This document shows positions 36,291 through 48,993 of a stretch of DNA of 64,000 bases, piece by piece. The notes beneath the pieces were generated by a model, which worked only from the letters and a program-made list of their open reading frames with translations, was not told the DNA's origin and searched no databases. The translations under genes were made by a program, and so were the position numbers. Numbering within the stretch: position 1 is the stretch's first letter; the number at the start of each line of letters is the position of its first letter. This DNA comes from Lutraria lutraria (taxonomy: Eukaryota > Mollusca > Bivalvia > Venerida > Mactridae): contig OZ026835.1 of NCBI GenBank assembly GCA_964023205.1, positions 21,465,817-21,529,816 on the forward strand. The letters are read 5' to 3'.

Positions 36291-37949
36291 CTACTCATTA
36301 AAACTTTCGGTACCCACATTCATACTGTTAACCAATAAACTTGTAATACTTTTGGAAATCCTTAGAATTATTGCATGATTAACATTCTTGTATATAAACA
36401 ATATATGAATAGGTTTGTCAGACATTATAACATTATGTCTTAATGAGTAAGTATATTTATTGTATTTATAATAGTTTGAATATATTACAACTGATCGAGT
36501 TAATGATCAAAATATACTTTCTATGCGTGTCGTGTATTTCCCTTCGAAACTTTGATAAACTACGGCAATCTGTCTACCAAAAATGAGAAATGCCCTCCGT
36601 TCACTGGAGGCACTGTATTACGCAGCAAATTATGTAAATCATTTTAATTGGATGAGATCGTGCGCTGAATTATAAAACCAGACACAGATTAAAGTTTAAG
36701 TCTGCCAGACTTTGACATAGTATGTTAGTTTAATCACCGCAAAGTTTTGCAATGCAACCCGGAAGTTTCGATGCTTTTATGTGTTAATCTATTAAGTAAA
36801 GTCCAATTATGACGAATGTATATTTGAAGAGGTCTTAAACTTTTCCACTTCCTATTTCTTTTCTTTATAACTATTGCGAACACTGACAGTGGGAATAGTT
36901 TAAAGTGTACATATAGACTGTATTCAGTGTTTAAGTATACACAGTGTGCATAGACGGAGACATCACAGGGAGTATTGTATGAATACAAATTTTGAATTCG
37001 GTTATTGTATTGCTAACATTCAGATGACATTGATATTTAAAAGACCAAATTCACTATTCTTTTTTTATAAATAACTACACTGGGTGATTTGTTTTTGCTT
37101 TGAACAATGTTTGTAACCTTGCAACTGTCACACATACACGTACGACGCATAACGCCAACAGAAATATGTTCATATAAGCCCTTGTATGTGCTCTGTGGTG
37201 CTAATATTAGTCAATGTGAAGCGTTTTTCATTCGTTCGTTAAACAAATTCTGAAGTTTCGTTGTAAAGCTAAGTAACAATAACCGTAATGAATCTGATAA
37301 CCCAATGACAATATAGACTGATTATCGCCAACGTCTTATGATTGCATGGATAACTAAAATAGTTATCACAAAAGTTCATATTTAGACTAAACACAAGGCT
37401 TACTTAATACAATTACGTCAAATGTAAATGTATTTAAAGATTCTGTCAAAACTTAAATATGGCGAGCTGGCAATTAATTCCGGCGATGACCTCGCGTTCC
37501 AACGCTCTTATTTGACAAATCATACAACAAGGACACCAAAGTCGTGAAATTAACGGTGTCAAAATTTACGTTATAATGGGACATTTATAGTTTTACTACT
37601 TCTTCTGTCAGTAAATGTCCGACTCGCATTATCCATAACTCATTGTCTTGTCTCGGATTCCTTGTTTCTTATTAAGATCCATCCAAGTCAAGTTACACTA
37701 GCCTTCAGCTCCATGAAAGCCCTATCTCGTTTCTTTCCCCGAACAAAATATAATGTACGTATCGAGCTAAAGTTCACTAGACCCAAGAAGCTTCCAAACT
37801 GGTTCACATTGACTTGTCTGTACAAAACCTTTGGTGCGAACGGGACCCAGTTTAATTAAGAAGTTTTTAACTTCAGCACCATTCTTGTACTTCCTAGCAT
37901 AAATCAGGTACATGACTCTTTTAACAGAATGCCCAATTCCTTTGTCAGG
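36291..37949. other. Intergenic, no gene seen
   Basis: AT-rich unique-looking sequence. Short open frames have no recognisable domain. Confidence 0.5.
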
Positions 37950-37951
37950 TA

Positions 37952-38983
37952 CAGGGTGTCCCAAAAGAAAGGTAACACTTTCATACATGTTAAATTTCCC
38001 TTTAAATTGCAGATGAATACATAATATTCATATAGATATGTAGATCAAAGATGTAAGTTTTTTTGTGTTAGAGAATCTTATGAATATATTCAGTATTTGC
38101 AAATTTTATACAAATTTTAGAACAAAAGTGCATTTTTCATCATTGACGTCGATTTAGTAATTTATGACGTTTTTGATGTGACGACTTTTCATCCTCTTCA
38201 CTTATCATACATGCACGATGAAATGTTCAATCACTAAAATACACATGTCTTTGTTGGACTTTCTTTACCTTGCATTTGATTTGTTTCAATCACTGAAAGA
38301 CACCGTATCTTCAAAGATGAAGGGTCCAATTATATCATGGCACGACATTGCACACGGCGAGTTTCTCACTGTGTAATGGTCTCTCCACATAAGAATTAGG
38401 GCGCTTTTAAAAAGCAAGTTTGTTAATGTGTTCAAAAAGATGTCTCCTACCTTACAAAATATGTGGTTCATGCAGGGTGGTGGTACGGTACATACATATC
38501 AAAAAGTGTACTATACTTTATACACAATATGTTCGGCGATTGAGTAATATTCAGACGATATCCGGAGGTAAAAATTGCGGATTATCTTGACCCGCGCATA
38601 GTCTTGACCTCAACCCATGCAACTTTTTTGGGGGGGATATTTTTTTAGTCAATGGTCTATAGTCCTAAGCCACCAACCAAAGAAATGCTGTTGAAGTGTT
38701 AAAGTGGCATATATTTCATCGTGTGTGTATGGTAAGTAAAGAGGATGAGAGGTCGTCACATCAGAAACGTCATAAATTACTAAAACGACGTCAAAGGTGA
38801 AAAATGCACTTTTGTTTTCAAATTTGTATTAAATTGCAAATTCTGAAGATATTTACAAGGTTCTCTGACACAAAAAACTTACATCTTTGATCTACATATC
38901 TATATAAATATCATGTATTCATCTGCAATTTAAAGGGACAATAAACATGCATGAAAGTGTTACCTTTGTTTTGGGACACCCTG
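37952..38983 (+). mobile_element. Decayed mariner-type DNA transposon with long inverted ends
   Basis: 1,032 bp flanked by TA on both sides (37950-37951 and 38984-38985). Inverted ends of about 268 bp start CAGGGTGTCCCAAAA and end TTTTGGGACACCCTG. The 500-bp interior keeps transposase fragments in shifted frames: WFMQGGGTVHT, matching the W/F-x-Q-D-G-A-P-x-H block around the second catalytic Asp with the Asp changed to Gly, and SLDLNPCNFF, matching the SPDLNPxDFFLWG block, followed by a VYSPKPPTKEML-like stretch. The N-terminal DNA-binding half is missing. It is not functional. Confidence 0.85.
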
Positions 38984-39329
38984 TATTATTAAAGTTCACA
39001 TGAATGTGACTTTGTTTAAACTGTACTGGGATTTGTCCAAATTCACAGCGAATCCTTTAGTTATTTATAAAAGCTTCCATGCAATTCCTCAATGTTGATC
39101 CACCTGACTTATTCCGTTGACTATTATAATCAGCTAAGTTCACATGACCGTAAAACGCCTGTGATCTTATATGTGATGGGAACACTTCTCGAGATATCAA
39201 GACTCCAAAATACTGAACTTGATGGATAATAATTGATCACGTCCGATCTACTTGAAACCTTAATCGAAGCCCGTCATATATCATATAAAGATAAGGTTAT
39301 GTCATACCTTTGCATAAAAAGGTAAGCAG

Positions 39330-41308
39330 TAGTAATGTTGAGAACTACCGTGGTATCACTCTTTTAAGTTGTTTAGGAAAACTATTTACGTGTATAATTA
39401 ACAATAGGTTGAAAATTTGGGCTAAAAATATGTTTATGTAGAAGCGCAAGTAGGTTTTAGACCAAAGATAATGTATATCACATTTTTTAATCAAGGGAAA
39501 CAATTATGCACATTATTTGTAGATTTTACCAAGGCTTTTGATTATGTTGTAAAGGATAATCTGTGGTATAAATTGATACAAATGGGATTAAGGGAGAGTT
39601 GTGACATTGTTAAATCCATTTATGAGTCTGTAAAGTCAGGAGTAAAGTATTGTAATAAATTAGGTGACGAGTACCCTTAGAGTAAGACAAGGTGAGTGAT
39701 TATCTCCCTTCCATTTTCTTTGTTTACCAATGACCTTGAATATTTTCTTATATATGGTAATGTTATGGATTAGATGTGAACATGTTTAAAATCTTTTTTT
39801 ATTATTATAATTATGCAGATGCCATTGTTATTTTCGCAAATTTTGCTAAGAGTTACAGAAGAACCTTACTATTTTGTTTATTATATAGTTATTGTAAGTT
39901 GTGGAAGTTGAAGGTCAATGTTGCTAAAACGAAAATAATGATTTTTTAAAACGATGGAACTATACCACAGAATATAGAATTTTTATTCGATGCACATCCT
40001 ATTCAAATTGTAAATAAGTTCAGTTATAAGGTATTGTTTTTACAAGCGGTGGCTCGCTTGGTTCAGCCCAAAATACGTACACTTGCAGGTCAAGCCCATA
40101 AAGCAGTTTTAAGCTCAATAATATTTATGTAGATTTACATACCTACTGCCGAAACATAAATTGGAATTATTTGATAAACTTGTGTCACCAATGTGCATTT
40201 GCAATTTTGTAAAAGAAAAATGGGTGTTAGAAAATCGACACAAAGAGAATTTATATATGGAGAATTAGGACGAACATCATTTAAAACTACACATTTATTT
40301 AACATTATTAAGTACTGGTTAAAGATATTACAACTTAGCCCAAACAAATATGTTTTTATAATAAATTCTTCGTTAAAAAGGGATTTTGAACAACATATAT
40401 GAAAATAGGCATAATTGGTGCTCTATGTTGAAAGACTTGTTATGTTCATTTGGTTTTGTTCATGCATGGATATATCAAGGTGTAGGAAATGTCAAAATGT
40501 TTTTATATATAGTTAAACAAAGACTTAATGATAACTTTATACAGAATTGGTACTCTAGATTATCGATTGTTTTATAGGAATATTTCTTCTTTTAAAGTTC
40601 AACCGTATCTTGACTGTTTTAAATTTGATCAGTCACTAACTCGCTTGAAAGTGTCCTCACACAGGTTACAAAATAGAGGCTGGTAGATGGGTTAAACCTA
40701 CCAAAATGCCTATTGATGAAAGAAACTGTTTTATATGTAACACTTTGGAAGACGAATATCATTTTGTTTTAGGATGTTTAAATAAAATGTATGAAAATTT
40801 GCGAATAACATATACCAAAGAAATACTGGAACCGACCAAATATGTCAAATTTTCTAAAACTTCTAGATTCAAACAGCAAATATAATATTAGAAACCTTGG
40901 AATATTTGTTGAAAAAAGCTTTCACACTTCCATACTATTATGTAAACTATTTTTATTTTGCAAAAAATATTTCATCACTCTGTAGAATTGTTTTCATGAG
41001 AAATCACTCATTACTAGTGTCATAAGGTAAAAGCTTTCAAAGTAAATTTATTATACGAAACATACATAAGTATGCATAGTTCTTATTTATAATACATACT
41101 GGCCTTCTCCGAGCGTGTATTTTTTTTCATATATGAATTACTCTTGTCTATTTTACTTTCCTTATTATTTATCATTAATTAGTATGATACTTCCTTTGAT
41201 TGTACAATCATATCTATACATGCATGTAAATGTCATTGTTCGTCAATCTTATAAGTTATGCATATTTGTATCCTTGTGGGCTTTTTGGCCTTTTCGAAAT
41301 AAAAAAAT
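39330..41308 (+). mobile_element. 5'-truncated, frameshifted non-LTR retrotransposon fragment
   Basis: Pieces of a reverse transcriptase in several frames: NYRGITLLSCLGKLFT (39340s), FVDFTKAFDYV (39510s), YADAIVIF, where YADD has decayed to YADA (39810s), and LKVNVAKTKIMIF (39900s). A post-RT stretch follows (ELGRTSFKT, NIIKYWLKIL, ELGRTS to WYSRL, 40190-40570) and a late CFICNTLEDEYHF box with C-x2-C (40730s). The end near GGGCTTTTTGGCC-AAATAAAAAAA (41275-41308) looks like a 3' tail. The endonuclease part is absent. The clade (jockey/CR1-like) is a guess. Confidence 0.82.
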
Positions 41309-41458
41309 TATACGTCTCTGGAAATCAAAGGATCCACTGAAACACTGACAACATTGTGACACATGACATTGTATGAACGTCAAATATCTATCGAACACCA
41401 AAATGCTTGTGATTCGTCCATTGATTTAATAATGTTATCTGTCCTTTAATGAAAAAAT

Positions 41459-41491
41459 ACCCCCCCCCCCCCCCCCCACACACACACACCA
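41459..41491. repeat. Poly-C / CA microsatellite
   Basis: About 18 C followed by about seven CA units. The length may be unreliable in assembly. Confidence 0.9.
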
Positions 41492-41499
41492 ATGACAAG

Positions 41500-44400
41500 C
41501 GCTACTGGTTATTTTACTACGTATAGTCAAAGGGAGGTAAGTATTCGATGGTCTTATGATCAACTGGTTTGTAACGGTACGGACAGACTTTATCATTCCC
41601 AGTTTAGGGTCAAGGTTCCTCTCTAGCGGAAATGAAAAAGAACTGAAAAAAGTAAACTGTTGACGGAGAAAAGATGGTAATTTTTTACGATACTCGTTAT
41701 CCATTGTACTGTTGTAAAAGTAAATAGTCTTTCAAAATGACCACTGCCCCCAAATATGGCATTCGTTATGTTTATCATGAATATTGGAGTAATTCAGTAA
41801 ATATTAAACCATTACACTACCGCGAAATCAAATGATTTTTCAAAATACAGCCCCCTGCCCCACAAGTTACTTACAAATATAAATTTTATTTCAGAGTTGG
41901 TATGTATACAAATTCGAAACTGGTTCAAGGACTAGATTTTATGCAGTTTGATTATGGCTGCGCTGCCAATAGACAACTATTTAATTAAGACCGTTAGTGA
42001 CAGCAAGACACTTTAGTTGGCCCGTCCTGCACAATCTGACAAAGATGAAAGAACTGCATATTTGTGCGGAAAGTCCCCAATTAAAACCTGTTAGGCATGA
42101 TAGTTATAATATCTGTGATATTAGTTTGATAGCGTGCACTAAATTGCTATTGACATTTTTTAAAGATGTGTACATATAAATCGCTACATTTATTTTCCTT
42201 GTGATTTATTTTCTTTGATCATTTTCTGGTCTAAATTTAGTGTCGCCAGTATTCAGTTTCGCCAGGATACATATACAATATTTTCAACCTTCGTCTGCTC
42301 CATATTGTACATTCAGCTAATTCCCATTGTGTATTATCGTGAAAAGGTGTTAGATAATCTTGATAATTCAATGTTTGAGACTCACATTTTCATGATCTAT
42401 GATGAGGTATGAAATATTGCACTAACATAATACTCATCATTTCAATCTTATAATTGCATTGCTTGAGTCAATTAAGTTTCTATGATCTTTTAGCAAGTAC
42501 TCTTTTATCAATTAAAGTTAAATTCTCTGTTTTCTGTGTCATTTTCCAGACAAAGACTGAGGATGTATATTGTACACCATTCTGACATGGATGAGAAAAA
42601 CTGCAGAAAGTGTTGAGGTAATCTTGTAATGTTTTGTTAAAATTAATATTATAATCAAGCCTGGCATTGTTAAGCCATCCAATTTTTCTCCCTGCAGTCA
42701 CAGTAGTCTACTGGTTTTAAGGTTGTTTCAGTATGCTATGATACAATACCTCCTAGTGCATTCCTTGATGACACAGTCCCATTAACAGTCTTGCTGAAAA
42801 ACATTTTAAGCACTGGACATTCAGTCCAAAGAAAGTACAAACTTAATTGGACCAAATGAACTTTTAGAGGTCCAAAATGAGTGCACATAAAATTTTATAT
42901 AGTTTGGCTATATTAAATAATGTCATGATATTTTTCGAGAGTGATTTGATTTTTTGTTCTGAAAAATGGTAAAATTATCACTGAAAAATTTACTGGACCT
43001 ACGGCTCTTTTATGGACTCGGTCAAGGTGCAGGGCTGAATTCGAACACTGCATCAAGCTAGATTATTTCACATTATATCTTTAACTACATTTTCAAAACC
43101 ATCGCCTTCCTGATTTTAGAAATGTGAAAAACAATTTGTGTCAAATGATTTCTCAATGTGGTTACATTTACAGCATTAGGTTTTCTTTCTTTTCCATTCG
43201 TCAGTATGTTTTCAAGACATTTCTTTAATGATAGGCTTATAACTGATTTGCTTTGTGTTTGTTAATTAGAATAGGACATAGATTAGCTCACAACTGTTTC
43301 AGGGTTCAACATTAACTTTTTAAACCTCTGGACCAGTTGGTCCGCAGTCTTCGAATTAGTGGGTTGCCCCCTGACCAAAAGGATTTTTTCCTTCTTTAAG
43401 TCTTTTGGGGGACAACCTAGTTTAAGAGAGTTTTCTTCTTACAGTATATAGTCGGGCAACCTGTCACAAAAAAATAATTCAAAGAATGGGTCCAGTAACC
43501 CAGAGGATTTACTAGACCTGACTCAATTTGAAATGGACCAAAAGTTTTTAAGATTAACAGCAATGTACTATAGTACAATACATCTCTATATATTGTTACG
43601 ATGTTAGTGTATAACATGCATCTATTGAGGATATACCCACAGGTGTAACAATATTGGCGCTTTATCAGATGAAACAATGCAAAAACCGGCACAGTGTCTT
43701 AATATTTGGGGAAACCGAATTTGTCTCTATTTTTGGACATGACTACACTTATTTAAATTTACAAAACTCAGGAAAGACGGTAATCCGTAGCAATAAAGTA
43801 GAACACTGCTTTTAATTCGCCAATCAGCAAATTTTTCATTTTTTAACGACATGTTGCAATACAATGGAGCAAGTGCCCTTTTCTAATTTTGCATACACAA
43901 TACGTCAAGAGCCTATCAGAAAGCTGCATATAATTTTTTCGCAAGCAGCTAAAAATAGAATTTGGATTTCCAAGCTTGGATAACAAAAGCAAATTGAATA
44001 CATGTGTTAATCGATTCCATTTATTAGAACTACATACATGTTAATTACATGAACAGAAAGGAAAAATAGCAAGAAATCAATGTATTAACTAGACTAGTTG
44101 GACCAGTTACAAATGGACTTTAGTAGACCAGACCAACAGTCTACTAGACAATGTCATTTGGTCCTATGTTAATGTCAAACCAGTGTTTACTTCTGTATTC
44201 CTACTTTTCCAACTACACGTATGCAGAACATATTTGATAGAAACTTCTGAACCCTTCATTATGTACCTAATGACCAATTAATTAATTGTAAAATGGAGTA
44301 AATATCTTTGAACATATTTTCTGAATTATCTTGTTAAATCTTAGATACCTCTCTAAAAATTTGAGAATCCCATCATCCCTCTTCCAGCCAATCTAAGACC

Positions 44401-44620
44401 ATAATTATGATAACTTTACAATACAGGTCAATAACAAATATGGACTATGTTCATTTTTTGTATTGAAAAATAATATGTATACAGTAATAAAGATGTGGGC
44501 ATTATTTTTGCTATTACATTTATGTGAACAGTTTTAGTGGTTACATCACTAAATTTGTTAAATGAAAGGAAAACAGAATTTGTACCAGTTGACAAACCAT
44601 CCATTCATGCAGAGTGATCA
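41500..44620. other. Intergenic, no gene seen
   Basis: No supported exon. 42800-44170 has scattered words (TGGACCAGTTGG, AGACCAGACCAAC, TGGACCAAATGAAC) that look like a worn dispersed repeat. An untranslated FRS2 exon could lie here but cannot be located. Confidence 0.45.
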
Positions 44621-44627
44621 TAATTAC

Positions 44628-44806
44628 TAGCTGTCAAACCTGTGAACATAGGCCACCCTTGGGAAAGACAAAATGTGGTCTTTATTGACAGGTTGACGGT
44701 CACTGACCTATATATGGAGGTCAGATGTGACGGTTTTTAAGTAACTGTCCTTTATTCACATGTTGGCCTTTATTCGGAGCTGGCCGCTAACGCAGATTTA
44801 ACTGTA
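44628..44806. mobile_element. MITE-like element, family 2 copy a
   Basis: Ends TAGCTGTCAAACCTG and CAGATTTAACTGTA are diverged inverted repeats. The inside (GGAAAGACAAAATGTGGTC, TCCTTTATTCACATG, GGCCGCTAACGCAG) matches 54247-54413 in the same order. Confidence 0.6.
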
Positions 44807-45089
44807 TTTATGAAAATTATCAATATTTGTAAGAAAATCAATTTATGTCCGATCATTTATTTTCTATGACCTAAGTGAACCTGCTGTTCTGTAAGTATTC
44901 TCTCCAATGTATGAACTAATTTTGTTTAGAACAGCAAGATATTGATGTATCTATCATATGTGATGTGTTAAAACCTGTAGTGGTAGGCATTCAATTAGTC
45001 TGTTAGTTATTATTTTATGTTTTGTGTGATATGCTTATAGATTTACATCCTAGTTTTGGTCATTTTAGAACATGCATAGCAAATGTTTA

Positions 45090-45273
45090 GGCGGAAAATA
45101 AAAACAAGTTTGTTTGGAGTGCTCCTACCTATTAGTCATAAGTAAAATAACATTTTTGGGGCATTTTTTTTCTTTTATACTATTGGTATATAAAAAAACC
45201 TACCGGGTACCTAACTACCCAGTGCTAAATTCTAGGTCGGAGCACTCTAAACAAACTTATTTTATTTTCAGCC
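45090..45273. mobile_element. MITE just upstream of FRS2
   Basis: About 184 bp with imperfect inverted ends: AAGTTTGTTTGGAGTGCTCC on the left, and on the right the inverse GGAGCACTCTAAACAAACTT. It ends about 250 bp before the FRS2 coding exon. Confidence 0.75.
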
Positions 45274-45320
45274 TTAATTGAATATCATCATTCTATATTT
45301 CTGTCATTTAGCTCTTACAG

Positions 45321-45329
45321 CTGATGCAG
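45321..45329 (+). other. Possible FRS2 5' UTR micro-exon
   Basis: The string tttagctcttacag-CTGATGCAG-gtaagttg has an acceptor and a strong donor only nine bases apart; using the earlier tag the exon would be 18 bases. Untranslated if used. Confidence 0.2.
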
Positions 45330-45510
45330 GTAAGTTGATAAGAAAATATGATAGAAATAAAAAAAAAATTTTCTTGGCAAACAAAAGTCGCAGGATTTTT
45401 TAAGTTAGAAAACTGCTGTTTTAATTGTTATGGTAGATATGTCTGTGACATACATAATTATCAAGGGCTTGAAAGCCAATTGTTATCAAGTTTCCACTTT
45501 CTCATTACAG

Positions 45511-46886
45511 ATTCAACAAACATGGGTTGTTACCTATCAAAGAATCTTCCAAATGGTCCTAATGGTAGAATATTCCGTGTGTATAATGTCGATGATTTAG
45601 GGGCCGAAATCAGCCCTGGAAAAATTGAAGTGACGGACAATGATTTGATTTTCTACCAAAAAGGAAAGGAACCTATTAGGTGGCCATTACGGTGTTTGCG
45701 TAGATATGGATTTGATGAAGAATTGTTTTCGTTCGAAAGTGGTCGTAGATGTCCTACAGGCTCTGGTATTTATGCATTTAAGGGTCGGCGAGCAGAGGAG
45801 TTATTTAACCTAGTTCAAGAAGCGATACAGAATGTAGGCCAACATGCCCACTTACGTGCTAGTCAGACGATGGTCAATGGATCGTCCAATGTAGTAACAC
45901 GCAGTGCCAGTCGTCCAACATCAGTTGTTGATCATGAACCTAGTGGTATAAGATTATCAGGCTCTGGACGTGTCAATGTAGTGCCATATGATCAACATTT
46001 ATACATGAATGGTAATTTGGTTCCATCGCAAGAGTCTACACCTAATTACATGAATACTGGTGTAGGTCAGCCTACCGGCAGGAATGATATAGTCGATGAT
46101 GTCTCAGCTCTGATTGATTTATTGCATAATCCGCCAACATCGCAGGCCCCTCCAAAACCTGAAACTGTTAACTATGCTGACCTTGATCTCCCAAGGTCAA
46201 CAGAAAATTTATTTGAAGCATGTGAAGATGCCGGTGTGACTGAGACTCCTGCTAATAATAGAGTAAGTGTAACAGGTTCGGAAGATCAGAATGGACTAGA
46301 TGTTGATGATGTACAGCTAAATTATGCCGACTTGGATGTGTTTGCTGAACCAGTGGATGACAATGGACACCCTAATTATATAAACCTTGATTCTGATGGT
46401 AAACTTAAAGATCAGTCGCATACAAATGGAAAAATGGAGTCTGTATCTATGAATGGTGCTATGCAAAATGAGACAGTGAAGAAAAACTTGTTGGTTAGAA
46501 AGCTGAGCATTGAACAAAATTATGCGAATGTGGGTGCAGCCAGTTTTAGAAACAACATTGGAATTGATATGAATCCAGTCTGCATGAACCCATCGGGAAC
46601 ATACAATGGTTTAAACGGCAATAATTCCGCAAACCGACTTTCTAATCCAGGTGAACTAAACTATATTGAGATTGATGTGAACAAAACTGATGGTGACAGT
46701 GTCCAGGGAGCTTCAGGCTCTTCTGTGTCCGTGTCATTTGCTGTGCCGGACTCGCCTAGTAAGCGCACAGAAAGTTACGCTATGATTGATTTTAATCGTA
46801 CAGTGGCATTGTCTAATTCGGCTAAACAAGTTACAGATAATGAAGAAGGCTTGCGAAAGACTCGACATAACAGTACAATTAATTAA
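45511..46886 (+). CDS. FRS2: FRS2: FGF receptor substrate 2 adaptor
   Basis: Membrane-anchored docking protein that couples FGF-receptor-type tyrosine kinases to GRB2-RAS-MAPK and SHP2. Translation starts at 45522, giving 454 residues; the open frame extends upstream but an acceptor (cattacag) ends at 45510. N-terminus MGCYLSKN fits N-myristoylation (G2) with a possible palmitate at C3. An IRS-type PTB domain spans residues 14-104, with VYNVDD, LRRYG, FSFESGRRCPTG and AFKGRRAEELFN as in vertebrate FRS2. The tail has four Y-x-N sites (Y161, Y176, Y286, Y334; GRB2 type) and ITIM-like sites at Y218, Y268, Y381 and Y419 (SHP2 type). The C-terminus (SYAMIDFNRT, then RKTRHNST) closely matches vertebrate FRS2/FRS3. 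Coding is one exon; 5' UTR exons lie upstream. Confidence 0.96.
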
Positions 46887-48090
46887 ATAGTTTCGGCTAG
46901 TGCTTTCTGATGTATTTGTACAGTTGTAATTATGTGTATCTTGTAATTTTTATCATTGCAGTAACTCGTACGTAAAATATTGAATTTGGAGATCAATATC
47001 ATAACTTGACCTCAGATAGGTTGGTTCAGAACACAGTCTTAAATTGACTGATGACGAGGCCAAATTCTATGTGTGATCTCTGAATTAAGTTTTGAAAGTG
47101 TTTTACAAGCTAACTATGTCAGTTTCGATTTTTTTAATTGCTGATATATTTTTGTTGTAGGACATTTTATTGTATAACTAGATTGACTGAAGTCATACAG
47201 TATTTATATTTATTTCGAAATGTGCCCAGTATAGAATTTAATTTTTTTTTGACATGTTGCGATTGTCTGGTTCATTTGTTATTGTACAAAGTTTTTAGGA
47301 CGAGAACCTAGATCTTACCCTTCTCATATCTGTGTAATACTGTGTGGTGTTCCCTGTCATATCTGTGTAATACTGTGTGGTGTTCCCTGTCATATCTGTA
47401 TAATACTATGTGGTGTTCCCTGTCATATCTGTGTAATAATGTGTGGTGTTCCCTGTCATATCTGTGTAATACTGTGTGGTGTTCTCTGTCGTATCTGTGT
47501 AATACTGTGTGGTGTTCCCTGTCATATCTGTGTAATACTGTGTGGTGTTCCCTGTCATATCTGTGTAATACTATGTGGTGTTCTCTGTCATATCTGTGTA
47601 ATACTATGTGGTGTTCCCTGTCATATCTGTGTAATACTATGTGGTTTCCCTGTCATATCTGTGTAATACTATGTGGTGTTCTCTGTCATATCTGTGTAAT
47701 ACTATGTGGTGTTCTCTGTCATATCTGTGTAATACTATGTGGTGTTCTCTGTCATATCTGTGTAATACTATGTGGTGTTCCCTGTCATATCTGTGTAATA
47801 CTATGTGGTGTTCCCTGTCATATCTGTGTAATCCTGTCATACCTGTGTAATACTATGTGGTGTTCTCTGTCATATCTGTGTAATACTATGTGGTGTTCTC
47901 TGTCATATCTGTGTAATACTATGTGGTGTTCCCAGTTCAACTAAATCCTGAATTCCTGTCAGTGTAAAACTTGTTTCATTTTGCAGATGGATTTATACCA
48001 TTTTTTTACACAGTTTTGAGTTATCATTTTGTACATTTTTGGGGGGGGGAATTCTTTGAGGACCACAGTAACAGATGCCAGTAATAAAAA
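46887..48090 (+). other. Probable FRS2 3' UTR, first part
   Basis: No other gene intervenes. There is no AATAAA close to the stop; candidate AATAAA signals appear much later (49487, 50350, 51827), so the UTR could be several kilobases. Confidence 0.4.
47334..47936. repeat. 33-bp minisatellite
   Basis: About 18 units of TGTGGTGTTCCCTGTCATA, TCTGTGTAATACTA. The 33-bp period leaves long open frames on both strands (11-residue repeats such as MWCSLSYLCNT) that are not genes. It lies about 450 bp after the FRS2 stop codon, probably inside its 3' UTR. Confidence 0.93.
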
Positions 48091-48094
48091 AAGC

Positions 48095-48600
48095 TTCCTG
48101 TCAGAAACTACAATGCCTAGAGCATACTATATAATAGATATTTTATGTGAAGCATTGTCTCTACCAAGATTTTTTAAATCATGGCCCCAGGGTCAATATT
48201 GTTACTTGATTTTGACATAGGCTCATATAGGAAATTAGTGAAAAATCTTCTCCAAAGCTGCATAGCCTAAAGCTTTTATATTTGAAATGTAGGCTAGCCA
48301 TGTTTAGAGAACCTCTACTAAGTTTGTTCAAATCTAGGCCTAGGGTCTAAATTGGCAAAGCCCCTGGGGACAATTGATTTTAGATAGGCTTGTATAAGAA
48401 ACAGTTTAAAAATCTTCTCCAAAACTGCAAAACTTGAGCATAGATATTTTGTATACATGTAGCTTTGAGTAGTGAACCTCTATTAAGTATGTTTAAATCA
48501 TGTCTTTGGCATCAAAATTGGCTCTGGTATGGGGTTCACTTGATTTTAAATTAGCTTATGTGAGAAAAAATTGGAAAATTTTCTTTCCAAAAATGAATTG
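48095..48600. repeat. Dispersed repeat, three head-to-tail units of about 180 bp
   Basis: Each unit has AAAATCTTCTCCAAA-CTGCA, then CCTCTA-TAAGT-TGTTCAAAT, then GGGTCAA-ATTG and CTTGATTTTA. This wording is common in bivalve genomes (general knowledge). Related copies lie at 52.8-53.8 kb. Confidence 0.65.
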
Positions 48601-48993
48601 TGTTGATAAATTTTCGATTTTGATTTTTTTTTCTAAAATAATTTCGATGTTTTGGCAGTGTTATACTCTCCAAATCAAAGATTAAGATGAAAGAAGCCAC
48701 AGTCTTTTTTTCTGGTGAACGATTGTACGGTAATTGAAGTTAAGTATACTTCGAGGTAATAGGTTGTCCATGATCTGTAAAGGTGTGTGCTTTATTTACC
48801 TGTAACCAGAAAGACAAGCGTTCTGTCGATAAGTTGTACACTTTCATGGATAGGTTTGGTTTTTTTTACTTTTATTTGATAAAACTGGTTATTTTGTTGA
48901 TCAATTACTTTAATTTGTGATGATACTCAGTTGTTTTGATACTTCATTATTTACATAATGTGTTTATTTACAGGTGATGTATTTATTTACATG

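Noticed and set aside
41459..41491. Poly-C run as a regulatory quadruplex element
   Set aside because: It is part of a simple C/CA microsatellite with no gene nearby, and its length may be an assembly artefact.
45348..45521. FRS2 start at the first ATG of the open frame
   Set aside because: It would remove the N-terminal MGxxxS myristoylation signal, and an acceptor site separates this part from the coding exon.
47342..47944. 200-codon plus-strand frame as a gene
   Set aside because: An 11-residue repeat produced by the 33-bp minisatellite; similar frames open on the other strand.
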